Origin: Campylorhamphus procurvoides
Lineage: Eukaryota; Chordata; Aves; Passeriformes; Dendrocolaptidae
Direction: 5' to 3'
NCBI GenBank assembly: GCA_013396655.1
Contig: WBMV01000461.1
Span: 69,662-133,661, forward strand
DNA length: 64,000 bases
Shown here: piece by piece, positions 38,255 through 48,179 of the stretch
Layout of the letters: the number at the start of each line of letters is the position of its first letter
Numbering within the stretch: position 1 is the first letter of the stretch
Program-made: the position numbers and the translations under genes
Notes under the pieces: generated by a model
Databases searched by the model: none
Seen by the model: only the letters and a program-made list of their open reading frames with translations
What the model was told of the DNA's origin: nothing

Positions 38255-38425
38255 CCCACAGCAGAGCCCCCAGTGCCACAGCCAGGCCTGAGCCCATGGC
38301 TGGGACTGGGGCTGAGCCCATGGCTGGGACTCAGCTGATCCTATGGCTGGGACTGGGGCTGAGCCACTGCTGGGACTGGGGCTGAGCCCAGAGCTGGGAC
38401 TGGGGCTGAGCCCATGGCCGGTCCC
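38255..38425. repeat. minisatellite, units of about 24 bp
   Basis: Imperfect repeats of a GAGCCCATGGCTGGGACTGG unit, about seven copies, next to the reversed CR1 fragment. Confidence 0.8.
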
Positions 38426-38559
38426 CACAGCAGGAGTGCAGCCCCACAGCCAGACCCAGGCCCTATAACACGGCTTATAGGAGTCCCCAGAGTGGTGCCC
38501 CAAGCCCTGGGCCCTATAACGTGGCTCCACTGCCCTCCCCATCGGTCCCACTCCCTCAC

Positions 38560-38712
38560 CCCAGTCCTGGTCCCTTTACCCGGTACCGATCCCAGTCCCT
38601 TTATCCCTCTCCCTTTATCCCATTCACCCTCTCCCCCTTTATCCGTCTCCCCCTTTATCCCTTTCCCCCTTTTCCCCTCTATCCCTTTCCCCCTTTATCT
38701 CCCTTTCCCCCT
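38560..38712. repeat. pyrimidine-rich CCCTTTATCC tandem repeat
   Basis: Degenerate 10-12 base units of CCCTTTATCC type on one strand only. It lies immediately downstream of the proposed UBXN10 first exon, so it would be at the start of its intron. Confidence 0.75.
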
Positions 38713-38715
38713 CAC

Positions 38716-38780
38716 CCGTCCCAGGCCGTCCGTGCCCGCCGGGCGACGCCGTTGCCATGGAGACTGCGTCACTTCCGGTC
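38716..38780 (-). promoter_or_regulatory. probable UBXN10 promoter and 5' UTR exon, with RFX X-box-like site
   Basis: A CpG-rich island of about 38720-38810 holds GTTGCCATGGAGAC at 38751-38764. Its left half matches the RFX X-box half-site GTTGCC exactly; the right half is degenerate. An ETS-type CTTCCGG and a CRE-like TGCGTCA lie beside it. On the minus strand a strong splice donor (CGG, then GTGAGG) follows at 38716-38715. It would pair with the acceptor just before the UBXN10 start at 36905. The promoter assignment is inference from position and motifs. Confidence 0.5.
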
Positions 38781-38812
38781 GCGGGAGAGGCCCCGCCCAT
38801 CGCCTGGGAATG

Positions 38813-39045
38813 GGGACTGGGATGGGATGGGATAGGGATGGGAACTGGGATGGGATGGGATAGGGATGGGAATGGGACAGGGATAGGGATGGGATGGGGT
38901 GGGATAGGGACGGGAACATAGATGGGGGAGGGATGCGATGGGATGGGATAGAGATGGGATGGGGATGGGATAGGGATGGGATGGGATGGGATAGGGATGG
39001 GGATGGGATGGGATAGGGATGGGGATGGGACAGGGATGGGACACG
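38813..39045. repeat. GGGAT/GGGATA satellite-like tandem repeat
   Basis: About 230 bases of GGGATGGGATAGGGATGG-type units. The G-runs are regular, so the G-strand could form quadruplexes. It lies just upstream of the proposed UBXN10 promoter. Confidence 0.85.
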
Positions 39046-41330
39046 GGGCAGGATGAGCAGGCAGTGACAGCCTGGGGTCCCCTCCCAAACACTCAGAATT
39101 TAACCCTAAAAGTTTAAAAAATGGAGTGTTCTGGCCTGTCCTGGGCACAGGCAGCAGGAGGGGAGCACCAGACATGGTTTACTCCCTCCTGATATTATTC
39201 TGTGACTGCTGAATAAAACCAGACAAATAAACCCCAAACTCCTCAGTTCTGATGAAAACACCTTTAAAAAATTACACTTCACACACAAGATCACCCTGGG
39301 ACCTAAAACTACTTTTTTGAGGGATTTTCAAGCCTTCTTTATGGTGGGAGGGAGGAGGAGTCCTTCTGATCCCCCTGGCTACAAACGACCCCTGAGCCAG
39401 TTTTCCTTCTGGGAACACCCCACACAACACTGATATTTCCACCTCTCCCCACTAATCCCTTTCCAAACCCTTTTCCAACCCACTCCCAGTTAACCAGCTG
39501 CTTCTCCCCCCAGCAGACCCCCATCAAAGGCACCAAGAAACAAGCCATAAATATCCACCATAAACTCGGGATCTCCACCCTGGGAGGGGGAGGAAGATCA
39601 AGGCGAACGCGAGCACTAAAAAGGAATAAAATAAGTCAGGAAATCGATTGCTATCAGCTTCTCCCAGCCCAGGATGTTTGGCAATATTGCTGGGAAAAGG
39701 GGAGCGCTGCAGATCAAAGCACGGGTGCATTTGCACTTCAATAAGACCCTGAACAAACAGAGAGGTGGGTGATGCCCCGCTCTGTTTGCTCCACCAGAAG
39801 GCTCAAAATTTCCATGTTTCCAAGGGGATAAAAACTTCCACGGGTGGTTTTTCAGCCCTTGAGTCTGTGGGTTAATTAAGGAGAGGGTTCGGCTTGGTGT
39901 GGTCGCCCTCCTGAGATCCCCTGCACAGAGGAAGGGTTTAAAATGAGGGGATTTGGTTAAAACCACGTGTGGATCCCAAACCCACGGGATCCCAGACCTC
40001 GGGTGGTGCTTTTCACACAGATTTAGCCAAACTCTGCAGCAAAAACTCAGTTCTTTCCCCCAAAACCGAGGACCTGCCATGCCAAAGCACGAACAGCACA
40101 ATGGTGGGGAATCCTTCTGGAATGGAAGGTTTTGTGGAGGAGGTGGGAAAGGGATTAATTCATTAATTAATTGATTATTAGGGATGCCCTGGTTTTAGAA
40201 GTGAGGTGAGGAGAGCAGAGGTTTGGGGGTTGTGGCATTTTGGGGCAGTTTCTTGTGCAGATGGTGAGTAAGGAGGCAGGTGAGATGTTGCTCCCCATCC
40301 TTAAATGGGCTTGGATGGGTTTTTTTCCACTTGCAGCAGGAAATAAAGGGTTAGAGGGAAGGAAAACCCTGGAACAAACAGCTCTGCGACCGTGGAGGAC
40401 AGTCAGGAGGTGATGTCCCCTCCAGTGACAGCTTTGGTGGCTCTCAGGATATCCCACAAAGGTTTTTCTTCTTGGCTCCAGACTCCTGAGTCATTTCCTT
40501 ACAATTCCCAAGCCCGAATTCCCTTCCCCAGGTTAATCCCTGCGGGTGGGGCCCTGCATATCTCCCGATACCCAGGACTGTGGCTGTGTTTGCTCTTGGC
40601 CCCACGGGTTCAGGGGAAAACAGCAGCTTTTGTTCCTTATCTCCTCTGGTTTTCTGGTTTTCTCTGTATCATCTCTGGGTTATGGTGATTAAATGAACTG
40701 TGTTCCCCAAGCATTCCGAGCTGGGTTTCCGTGGCTTTTCCAGCCTTTGCTGCTGGTGGTTTCATTTCTGAGCCCCCTTGCCCAGGCACTCTGGGCAGAG
40801 AGGGAAACCACAGAGGGCAGGGCAGGGAACCTGCAGCCCCAGGACCCACAGTTGGGGTGTTTGCCATCCTTCCTTCTCCTCCCCGTGCCATTCACAGGGG
40901 TGGGTTTGGGTGCAGCCCTGGATTTGGGGGCACAATTGCAAGGAAGGACCAAGGGAAAACCATCTCAGAAACTCCAGGGTGTGAACTGGGTTCACTTGAG
41001 ACAACACTGAGCCCCAAGTGCCACCTTTGCAGCTGGAACAGAGGATTCAGCATCCTCTAAGGTGCCAGCCCAGACTGTAAATCACTTTTATCCCCCTTCT
41101 CCAGCCACCAAAATCCCACAGATTTTAAAACCATGGCCAAGGCCTTGACTGGCTTCGTGCAGGGATGGAGATGGCCTCAAGCCCAGAGATGAGAGATGAT
41201 GGAGGGAGTGTTGGTGCTCAGTGCTGTGGGGAAACTCCTGATTTTTGGGAATGAGAAGGATGGGAATGCTCTCCCTGCTCTGGGTGAGCCCAGTTTGGGA
41301 TAACAGCACAGATAGAGGAGGGGGTGGGTC
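39046..41330. other. intergenic stretch before the sPLA2 cluster
   Basis: No exon, mobile element or RNA gene recognised. Sequence is mixed with AT-rich patches near 39200 and 40160. Open frames here lack any family signature. Confidence 0.4.
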
Positions 41331-41338
41331 TGGCCAGC

Positions 41339-41345
41339 TATAAAA
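41339..41345 (+). promoter_or_regulatory. TATA box of the first sPLA2 gene
   Basis: TATAAAA in GC-rich surroundings. About 47 bases later a good donor (GG, then GTAAGG) at 41393-41394 ends a short noncoding exon, which would splice to the acceptor at 41680 directly before the start-codon exon. Confidence 0.6.
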
Positions 41346-41681
41346 ACCAAACCCCCTGAGCCAGTGGCATCGGAGCTGCAGGTCCAGGAGGGGTAAGGAG
41401 AGGAGAGGGGGTTTTATTGCCTGGTGGGGTGGGGGGAGCTCTGGGTTGGGAGCTGCTCCATCAGCCCCGGGCAGGACCAGCCACCGTGTCCCTGCCAAAA
41501 CCATCCCAAAACCAGCCTAAATGCCCCACCAGGGGGTCAGTGGGACATAGTGGTGTCTCCACAAGGCTGTGTGTCTGTGGTGACATGAATGCCAACCCTC
41601 GGTGTGGGCACTGGGGGAGCTCCTGTCCTGCCCCCAGTTCATCACCCACCTTTGGTGTTCCCTGCCCAGGGCAGCCCCAGG

Positions 41682-43144
41682 ATGAGGAATCTCCTCCTTG
41701 CCGTGCTCCTGGCTTGTGGTAAGTGCCCTGCTGTCCCCAGGACACGCCGGGATCCACCCCCAAACCCCAAGATTTGGGGACAACTCAGGGGTTTTGGTTA
41801 AATTTTGCAGTTTCTCTCCAACGCTTTGTGCAGCTCTGCTGGAGTCCTGGAGGGCTTTGTGGTGGGGAGACCTTGGGGTGTTGGGATCCATATCTATTTT
41901 AAGAGGCCCTGGAGACTGTTGGAATAATTCCTGCCCGTGCCAAGCCCATGGCTGGTCCTGGTGATGCCAGACTGAATCCAGGGGCTGCAGAAGCCAAACA
42001 TCTTCCCTGTAAGGGTGGTGAGGGGCTGGGATGGAATTCCCAGAGAAGCTGTGGCTGTCCCATCCCTGGAAGTGTCCAAGGCCAGGCTGGACGGGGCTTG
42101 GAGCACCCTGGGCTGGTGGGAGGTGTCCCTGCCCATGGCATAGGGTAGAACAAGATGAGCTTTAAGATCCCTTCACACCCAAACCATTCTGGAATTTTAT
42201 TCTACAATCCTTGGGGTGGGGTTTGGGGCTCCTCATGGTTCAGACTCCAGCAATGCCAGGCTTATTTAATCCCCTGCCTCCCCTCTCTGCCTCTCCCCAG
42301 GGCTGCTCCCAGCTGGCACCAGCGTCCTGGAGCTGGAGAGGATGATCAGGACGACCACGGGGAAGAGTGCCCTGCTCTCCTACAGCTGGTACGGCTGTTT
42401 CTGTGGCATCGGGGGCACAGGGACCCCCGTGGATCCCACTGACCAGTGAGTACCTGCAGGGTGGTCCCTACAAATCCCCTCCCTGGCAGCTCCTGTGCTC
42501 TGGGAGGGGATTGCACCATTCCCCAGCCACGTCCTGCTGCTGCCTCACCAACCCCTCCTTCCAGTCACCTTAAATTTGAGGCTGGAGCTTCCTTTACCCT
42601 CCAGGTGTGGTGAGGGAGGGTTGGGGGGCCCAGGGTTTGATGTGGTGTCCCCTCTGCAGGTGCTGCCAAGCCCACGACTGCTGCTACAGGAGGGTCAGGG
42701 AGGGCAATTGCAGCCCCCTGGTCACCCCGTACACCTTTGCCACCCACGATGGACACATCACCTGCAGTGAGTACAGGACAGGGGTCCCACACAGGGGGGA
42801 ACCAGCTCTGCCCCATCCCCAGAGCAGGGCACTCAGGAGGGCAACCCCTGGGTGGAACCAGCCTGGTCCCTGGGACCTAAATGGGCATTGCAAGGGATGC
42901 CACCAGTTGGAGAGGGCACTGGGACCCAGTTTCATCCACTTCCCCCGAGGGGATCCCACCAGAGAAGCCACCACAGGGCACGGTGTTCCCCCCTGCAGGT
43001 AACGAGCAGAGCTGGTGTGAGAGGGAGACCTGCCTGTGTGACAAGGAGGTGGCCTCGTGCTTTGAGAACACTCTGCCCTCCTACAACCATTCCTACCGCT
43101 TCTACTTCAAGCTGACGTGCCAAGGGAACAAGCTCCAGTGCTGA
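41682..43144 (+). CDS. secreted phospholipase A2, group IID/IIE-like, 144 aa
   Basis: Calcium-dependent sPLA2 that hydrolyses the sn-2 ester of phospholipids outside the cell. Exons: 41682-41718, 42301-42445, 42660-42766, 42999-43144; all phases agree. A signal peptide of about 20 residues (MRNLLLAVLLACGLLPAGTS) precedes the mature chain. The calcium loop YGCFCGIGGTG and the active site CCQAHDCCY (His48, Asp49) are intact, and Asp99 is in CLCDKEV. Cys50 is present together with a C-terminal extension ending in Cys, the group II pattern. The SWCERETCLCDKEVASC stretch looks most like mammalian PLA2G2D, and the gene lies on the UBXN10 side of the cluster as PLA2G2D, 2F and 2C do in human. One-to-one orthology is not certain. 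Two N-glycosylation sites (NCS, NHS) are possible. Confidence 0.93.
41990..42205 (+). mobile_element. CR1 3' end fragment in intron 1 of the first sPLA2 gene
   Basis: Carries the CCCAGAGAAGCTGTGGCTG, GTGTCCAAGGCCAGGCTGG and CCCAAACCATTCTGG blocks of CR1. It is in the same orientation as the gene. Confidence 0.8.
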
Positions 43145-43387
43145 GGAGGGACAATCAGCACCCACAGCTTCAGGTCGGGGCTGGTTGTCCCCATTGCCAC
43201 GGCAAGAAAAGCCTGGGGTGAGGGCTGGGCAGAGGCAGAGCCCCCGAGGCTCCCTGCGAGGTGCTCAGGGTGAGGAAGGGCACACACACACCATGGATGG
43301 AGAACCCCCAGTTCCCAGAAAGACACACCAACATCCTCCTTTCTGCCCCATCCTCCCCTCTCGATTTCATTTCCCGGCAAAGATATT

Positions 43388-43393
43388 AATAAA
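43388..43393 (+). terminator. poly(A) signal of the first sPLA2 gene
   Basis: AATAAA about 245 bases after the stop codon, before a CR1 fragment. Confidence 0.7.
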
Positions 43394-43574
43394 GAGCTAC
43401 AACAAAGGGAATGCAAAGTGGTCCTGTGGTGTTTTTCTGTGAGGGGCCACTGAGGTCCAGGCACTGCGAGGGTTTAATGCCTGAAGAGTTTGGGGGGCCC
43501 TTCTGCATCCCACGCCTCAGCCACAGCATCTCCCCAACACCCCAGGAGTTCCACGGTCCAACAGGGCTGTAATT

Positions 43575-43775
43575 CACAGCTCTATCCCAATGTGGAGCAA
43601 TAAGTTTGGGGAACACATTGCCCAGAGAGGCTGTGGCTGCCCCATCCCGGGGAGTGTCCAAGGCCAGGTCAGACAGGGCTTGGAGCAACCTGGGCTAGTG
43701 GGAGGTGTCCCTGTCCATGGAATGAGATGGGCTTTAAGGTCCCTTCCAACCCAAACCATTACGGGATTCTATGAA
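43575..43775 (+). mobile_element. CR1 3' end fragment between sPLA2 genes
   Basis: CR1 blocks from TTGCCCAGAGAGGCTGTGG to CCATTACGGGATTCTATG, inserted shortly after the poly(A) signal of the first sPLA2 gene. Confidence 0.8.
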
Positions 43776-44458
43776 AATGAAGGTTAAAGAATAGCCACCC
43801 ACAGAAGAGGGAAGATTGCAAAGCCTTGACCAGCTAAATTAGGTGCTGATTTAGGAGGGCAGTTGGTGACTGAATGGTTTCTGCAGAAGGGCCGTAACGA
43901 GGGTGTGGAAGAATCATAGGAACTGAAAGGGAAGTTGCATTTGCTCAACACCAAAACATTCATTTTTCTTCACTTCTTTCTCACAGTGAGGGTGGGTTTA
44001 ATCATCCAGTGTCTGCACATTTAGGGATGCTTTGAGTGTTGCCCACAGACTTTTCCCAAACAACTGATAACTCACCCTGAACCAGCTTTGCAGAGGGTCT
44101 GTCCCCAAACCCTACACCCCCCTGGAAATCCCAAACCTGCTTCCTTCCTGCCCAGACTGAACCAGGGCTGTCCTTTCCCCCACCATGTGGCCCCTGGTGC
44201 TGGGGAGGGCAAAGGAAAAGGCCCTTGGGCATCTCTGACCGGGTCAGGGGGTGTTGTCTTCCTCCTCAGGCTGGCAGTGACACTGCTTTGGCACCTCATC
44301 CCACCCAGCCATGACCCCCCTGCGTGGGGTGCAGAGCTGGGGCGTTGGGGGGATTTCTGACCCTCCAAAAAGGGGAAGGACAGTGCCTTCTCCTTTGCAG
44401 GAAAGCCCACTCAGCAACATTTGGGTCAAGGGAGCCCTAGATAGATGGGAGCAAACCC

Positions 44459-44466
44459 TATATAAA
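44459..44466 (+). promoter_or_regulatory. TATA box and noncoding first exon of the group V-like sPLA2 gene
   Basis: TATATAAA lies about 50 bases before a strong donor (CCAAG, then GTAAGT at 44518). This gives a short noncoding first exon of about 44490-44517, which would splice to the acceptor near 44922, just before the start codon at 44936. The layout repeats that of the first sPLA2 gene. Confidence 0.6.
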
Positions 44467-44935
44467 GCAAGGCCAGCTGGCTGCAGGGCACTGCAAGGTG
44501 GCAGCAGCTTTCCCAAGGTAAGTGGGGATGGAGGAATGCTTTTCCTCTCTCTTCTACTTCAGCCAGAAGCAAGACAGGAGCAAGATCCAAGCCACCAAAG
44601 CAGGAGCAAAGGAGATGCTCCCCGAGAAGCCAGCCCAGAGGAGGAGCAGTGGGTGCAGCACTTGAGGGCTGATAATTCCTCCAACTTCTCTCCCTTTTCC
44701 TTCATTCTGCTTTTTTCCACCCCTTCCCATCCCGATTCCCACCACTTCCCACTCCCAATGGTTTGTGCTGAAGCCTCAGGTACATTCTCACCCCCCCCAT
44801 CTCCTCCAGTCCCCAGAGCAGGGGAGCATCTCTGCTCCTGGGTGAGGAGGGGAAGAAAGAAAGGATAAAAGGGGATGGTTTGGTTTTGGTATAACAGGGA
44901 ATGGTTTAGTTTCCTCTCCCAGGGCTGTCAGAAGG

Positions 44936-45805
44936 ATGTACGGGGTCCTCATCATCATTTGGCTGTCTGCTTGGGGTAAGTGTCCTCACTCCCACAGCTC
45001 TCTGCTCAGTTACATCCATGGAAATTAGGACCAGGCTGGTGATTTCTTCACCTGTCCCCATCACCACCTCTCCCAGACATGCAACAACCCTCCTGCACCA
45101 AGCTGGGGACAAATTTCCTCTCCGTTGCCCTGTAATTTCTAAGACATCACCACCCTGGTGCCAGTTTGGGGGCCAGAGGGCTGGAGATGCTGCTGGGGGG
45201 CTGGCACTCGGTGTGATCCCCCCGATTTCCCCTCCCCAGGCTTGTCCCCAGCCCACGGGAACCTCTTCCAGCTCAATAACATGATCACAAGGGCCACGGG
45301 GAAAGCTGCTTGGCTGTATTACAACTTCTACGGCTGCTACTGTGGCCTGGGGGGCGAAGGGCAGCCCAAGGACGACTCAGACAGGTGAGAAGCCACCTAA
45401 AAACCCCCCTGCCCGGACACATCCTTGAATATTTTCAAATGTGGGGGGTGAGGGAGGGAAAACCCCAGCCCCTGAAGCTTCGATCTGCCGTGCAGATGCT
45501 GCCAGCTGCACGATACCTGCTACCTGAACGTCCTGAACGACGGCTGTAATGCCTACAGGCAGAGCTATCACTACAGCTGGAGCCACGACATCCTCTCCTG
45601 TGGTGAGCAGGACCCCGCCAAAGGGGGTGTCAGCCCCTCCCCAAAGCCAGGGCTGACCCTGAGCTCCCTTTCTGGCGCAGGAGAGGGCTCGTGGTGTGCC
45701 CAGCTCACATGTGAGTGTGACCGCAGCCTGGCGCTGTGCCTGAGGAGAAACGTCGGGAGCTACAACAAGCGCTACCAGTTCTATCCCAATTACCGGTGCA
45801 AGTGA
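44936..45805 (+). CDS. PLA2G5: secreted phospholipase A2 group V-like, 138 aa
   Basis: Exons: 44936-44975, 45240-45384, 45496-45602, 45681-45805; phases agree and the product is 138 aa, the same as human PLA2G5. A signal peptide of about 20 residues precedes [16 protein letters not shown]. The calcium loop [11 protein letters not shown] and catalytic CCQLHDTCY (His48, Asp49) are intact, with Asp99 in CECDRS. Position 50 is Thr rather than Cys and the chain ends at YRCK without the C-terminal extension. That paired loss removes the Cys50 to C-terminal disulfide and is the hallmark of group V (PLA2G5 has CCWAHDHCY). The enzyme is secreted and calcium-dependent. The gene lies in the middle of the cluster, as PLA2G5 does in human. 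I infer PLA2G5 from these two features; a tree would settle it. Confidence 0.92.
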
Positions 45806-45888
45806 TGGGGGCAGCGATGTGGATCTTCCTGCATCCCCGCCCCTGCTGGCAGCGTTAGTGCTGCCGTCAATTAAAATTGCAACGTGAA

Positions 45889-45894
45889 AATAAA
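45889..45894 (+). terminator. poly(A) signal of the group V-like sPLA2 gene
   Basis: AATAAA 84 bases after the stop codon, giving a very short 3' UTR. Confidence 0.7.
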
Positions 45895-46643
45895 CGCTGC
45901 GTTTAAATCACTCCGGTCCTCCGAGAGCTGCTGCGGCTGCTGGGCAGGGAGAGAAAGCCCTGTAAATAATCAACATCTTCCCCAAACTTTCCAAGAATTC
46001 GCTCTTGGCCCCTGCGTCACTCCGGGCTGCAGCCCACGGGGACAGGGGGGTTGGCCGGCCAGGGAAGGGGCGTAGCACTCGGTGTTTTTGGGACAGAGGA
46101 GGCATTTCGGAGCTTCCAGTCGGGAGCCCGCGGGCCGGACACGGAGGGCAGGGGAGGACGGATTGACAGCGAGGAAGATCCCCCGGTGAGCAATTCCCCC
46201 GCCTCGTCCCACTGCCACGGAAACAAAAATACGGGGGGATGTTGGGCAGGAGGCAGAGGGAACGCTGCCTTCTGCTGGGAGGGAGGAAAAGTGTCTTTGC
46301 TTCCAGGGAAAAACGCAGCTGGGAGGTTGGACCGCAGCGGGAGAAGTGCCTTGGGTGCCAAAAGTGGTGGGACAGGAGGTGTGGGATGCTGGAGCGGCGG
46401 GACAGGGAGTGGGGGATGCTCGGGTTGTGGGACAGGAGGTGGNGGCAGGACGGCCTCAGAAACCCCTCGCTGTCAGCCAAGAGGCAGCAACACAGATGTG
46501 AGGAGTCCCAGCTGCCTTCCTCGTCCCAAATTTCGGGGTTATTTGACCCGATTTTAGCGAGGAAGGTTTGCATGGCAGCACCGGCCAAGCTGCCCGGCTG
46601 AGCCTGTCCCGTGTTCCTCCTCCCAGGCACGGGTGAGAGGAAG

Positions 46644-47926
46644 ATGAAGGTCCTGCTGGCGCTGACGATGCTGTTTGCCTTCAGTAAGTGCATCCCCGAG
46701 CCCCAGACGGGAGCTCCATCCCTGTGCCGATGTGCATTCCCACGCTGGTCCCAGAGGGCTAATGAGACTCTCAGCAGAGCCCTCCTCCTCTCCCCTCTAT
46801 TCCCCGGGCCTCATTTCTGCATATAACTTACCCAAAAAATCACTTTTTACCGTCACTCCAGGTGTGTTCACAGCTCAGGGGAAGCACCCACGCACCTTCA
46901 CACCGGGACTCGAGGGAAGCACCGTGGGGAATCTGACTGCCCACGGATGCTACTCGGGATGGGGCACCTCGAGGGCTTCCTTGGACCGGTACAGACAACG
47001 CGCTGGTCCCAGAGGGCTAATGCTGGTCCTGGGGTAACCCCAGGGATGTGCACAACCCCATCGGCCCCGCCTGAAGCTTTGCTGAGCACAGAGCGGGCGC
47101 TGGGCAGCAGCAGGAAGGGAACAGGTTCTGGGGAAGAGGGGAAAGCGAGGTGATGCTCACCCCTAATTCCAGCTCTGGAGTCAGCAGGCTGGTGCCAGTG
47201 ACACCTGCGTGGCTCATGGGGTGGCACCAGCGGGGAGGGATGGCACTGAAGGCGGGATGCTGGGCAGGGATAGCACTGAAGCCGGGATACTGGGCAGGGA
47301 TGGCATTGAAACCGGGATGGTGGGCAGGGATGGTACCGAAGCCGGGATACTGGGCAGGGATGGTACTGGGATGCTGGGCAGGGATGGCACGGGGAGGCAG
47401 AGGCGTGGGGACAAGCTGGAAGGAGCAGCTCCGGGAGGATCAGAGCAGGAGGATGCAAAGCTGGTGGCTCGTCCCGCCCGTCTCGCAGAGCCTGTGCCAG
47501 GTAGGTCAGAGCAGCCAGTGCCACCTTCCCGAGGAGTCCCGGCTCTCTTTCCCCCCGCAGGTGCTGCCTGCTCCGTGCCTGCTGCTATGCCAGGCTGGCG
47601 GCTCGGCGGTGCCGCCTGGGACCCAGCCAGCCCCTCTCAGCACCGCAGGCAGCAATCCCCACCTGCAGTGAGTCCTCAGCCCCTTCCCTTGGGATGCCCC
47701 TTCCCAAACCACCTCCCTCCTGTGCCGCGCCCTTTTTTGGGGCATCCCCCCGGGGGGCACTGCCAAATAAAGGGCTCAGGTGTTCTGTGCCATGCCCGCA
47801 GGGTCGGGGACGTGGTGCCAGAGGGGCGCCTGCAGGTGCGAGCGGGCGGCGCGGCTGTGCCGGCTGCGGGGCCAGAGGATGCTCCGGCGCCGCATCAAGT
47901 GCCGGGGCCGAGCCGGGAGGGGTTGA
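46644..47926 (+). CDS. catalytically dead, arginine-rich sPLA2-like secreted protein, 132 aa
   Basis: Exons: 46644-46683, 46862-46988, 47561-47667, 47802-47926. Phases match the three neighbouring sPLA2 genes, and exon 3 is exactly 107 nt in all four. A signal peptide (MKVLLALTMLFAFSVFTAQG) is followed by a mature chain of about 112 residues. The fold signature remains: GCYSGWG in place of GCYCGWGG, then RCCLLRACCYARL, SGTWCQ, ACRCERAARLC and RRIKC. His48-Asp49 have become Arg-Ala, Asp99 has become Glu, and the calcium loop is about three residues shorter and lacks its second Cys. It cannot be a normal sPLA2 enzyme. I count 22 Arg and 2 Lys against 3 acidic residues in the mature chain, and 12 Cys. 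One N-glycosylation site (NLT) is present. A poly(A) signal follows at 48169. It is either a repurposed secreted protein (lipid-, heparin- or microbe-binding are guesses) or an early pseudogene; the open frame and intact splice sites favour a gene. Confidence 0.83.
46743..47022 (+). repeat. 22-bp direct repeats flanking exon 2 of the dead sPLA2-like gene
   Basis: The same 22 bases occur at 46743-46764 (intron 1) and 47001-47022 (intron 2), around the sequence GGTCCCAGAGGGCTAATG. Exon 2 (46862-46988) lies between them. Confidence 0.8.
47215..47400 (+). repeat. minisatellite in intron 2 of the dead sPLA2-like gene
   Basis: About six imperfect units of roughly 30 bases built around GGGATACTGGGCAGGGATGG. 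Confidence 0.8.
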
Positions 47927-48168
47927 AGCGAAAACTGGCTTTGCAAAACCACCTGCGGGCTGAGCCGCGAAGGGACCCGGCGAGATTCTCCTTCCCCGGG
48001 GCTTCTCGGCTTCGGCAAGAGGACAGCAGCCCTGCGGTGAAGTTGCGTCGGTGGCCGCTGGATCCGAGGAGGGGGAGCAGCGGAACAAAACAAGGGACAC
48101 GGGGAACCAGCGGGACGTGTCCCCTGGGCTCCGGCTCTGCTTCTTTGCTTCACCTTCTGTTGCTCCAA

Positions 48169-48174
48169 AATAAA
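48169..48174 (+). terminator. poly(A) signal of the dead sPLA2-like gene
   Basis: AATAAA 243 bases after the TGA at 47924-47926, a normal distance for this family. It supports the idea that the gene is still transcribed. Confidence 0.6.
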
Positions 48175-48179
48175 ACCAG

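Noticed and set aside
38813..39045. GGGATA/GGGAT array considered as interstitial telomere sequence
   Set aside because: The unit is not TTAGGG and no telomeric hexamer run is present.
44936..45805. Group V-like sPLA2 considered as truncated because it lacks the C-terminal extension
   Set aside because: Position 50 is also not Cys, as expected for group V enzymes, and its length equals human PLA2G5, so the short end is normal.
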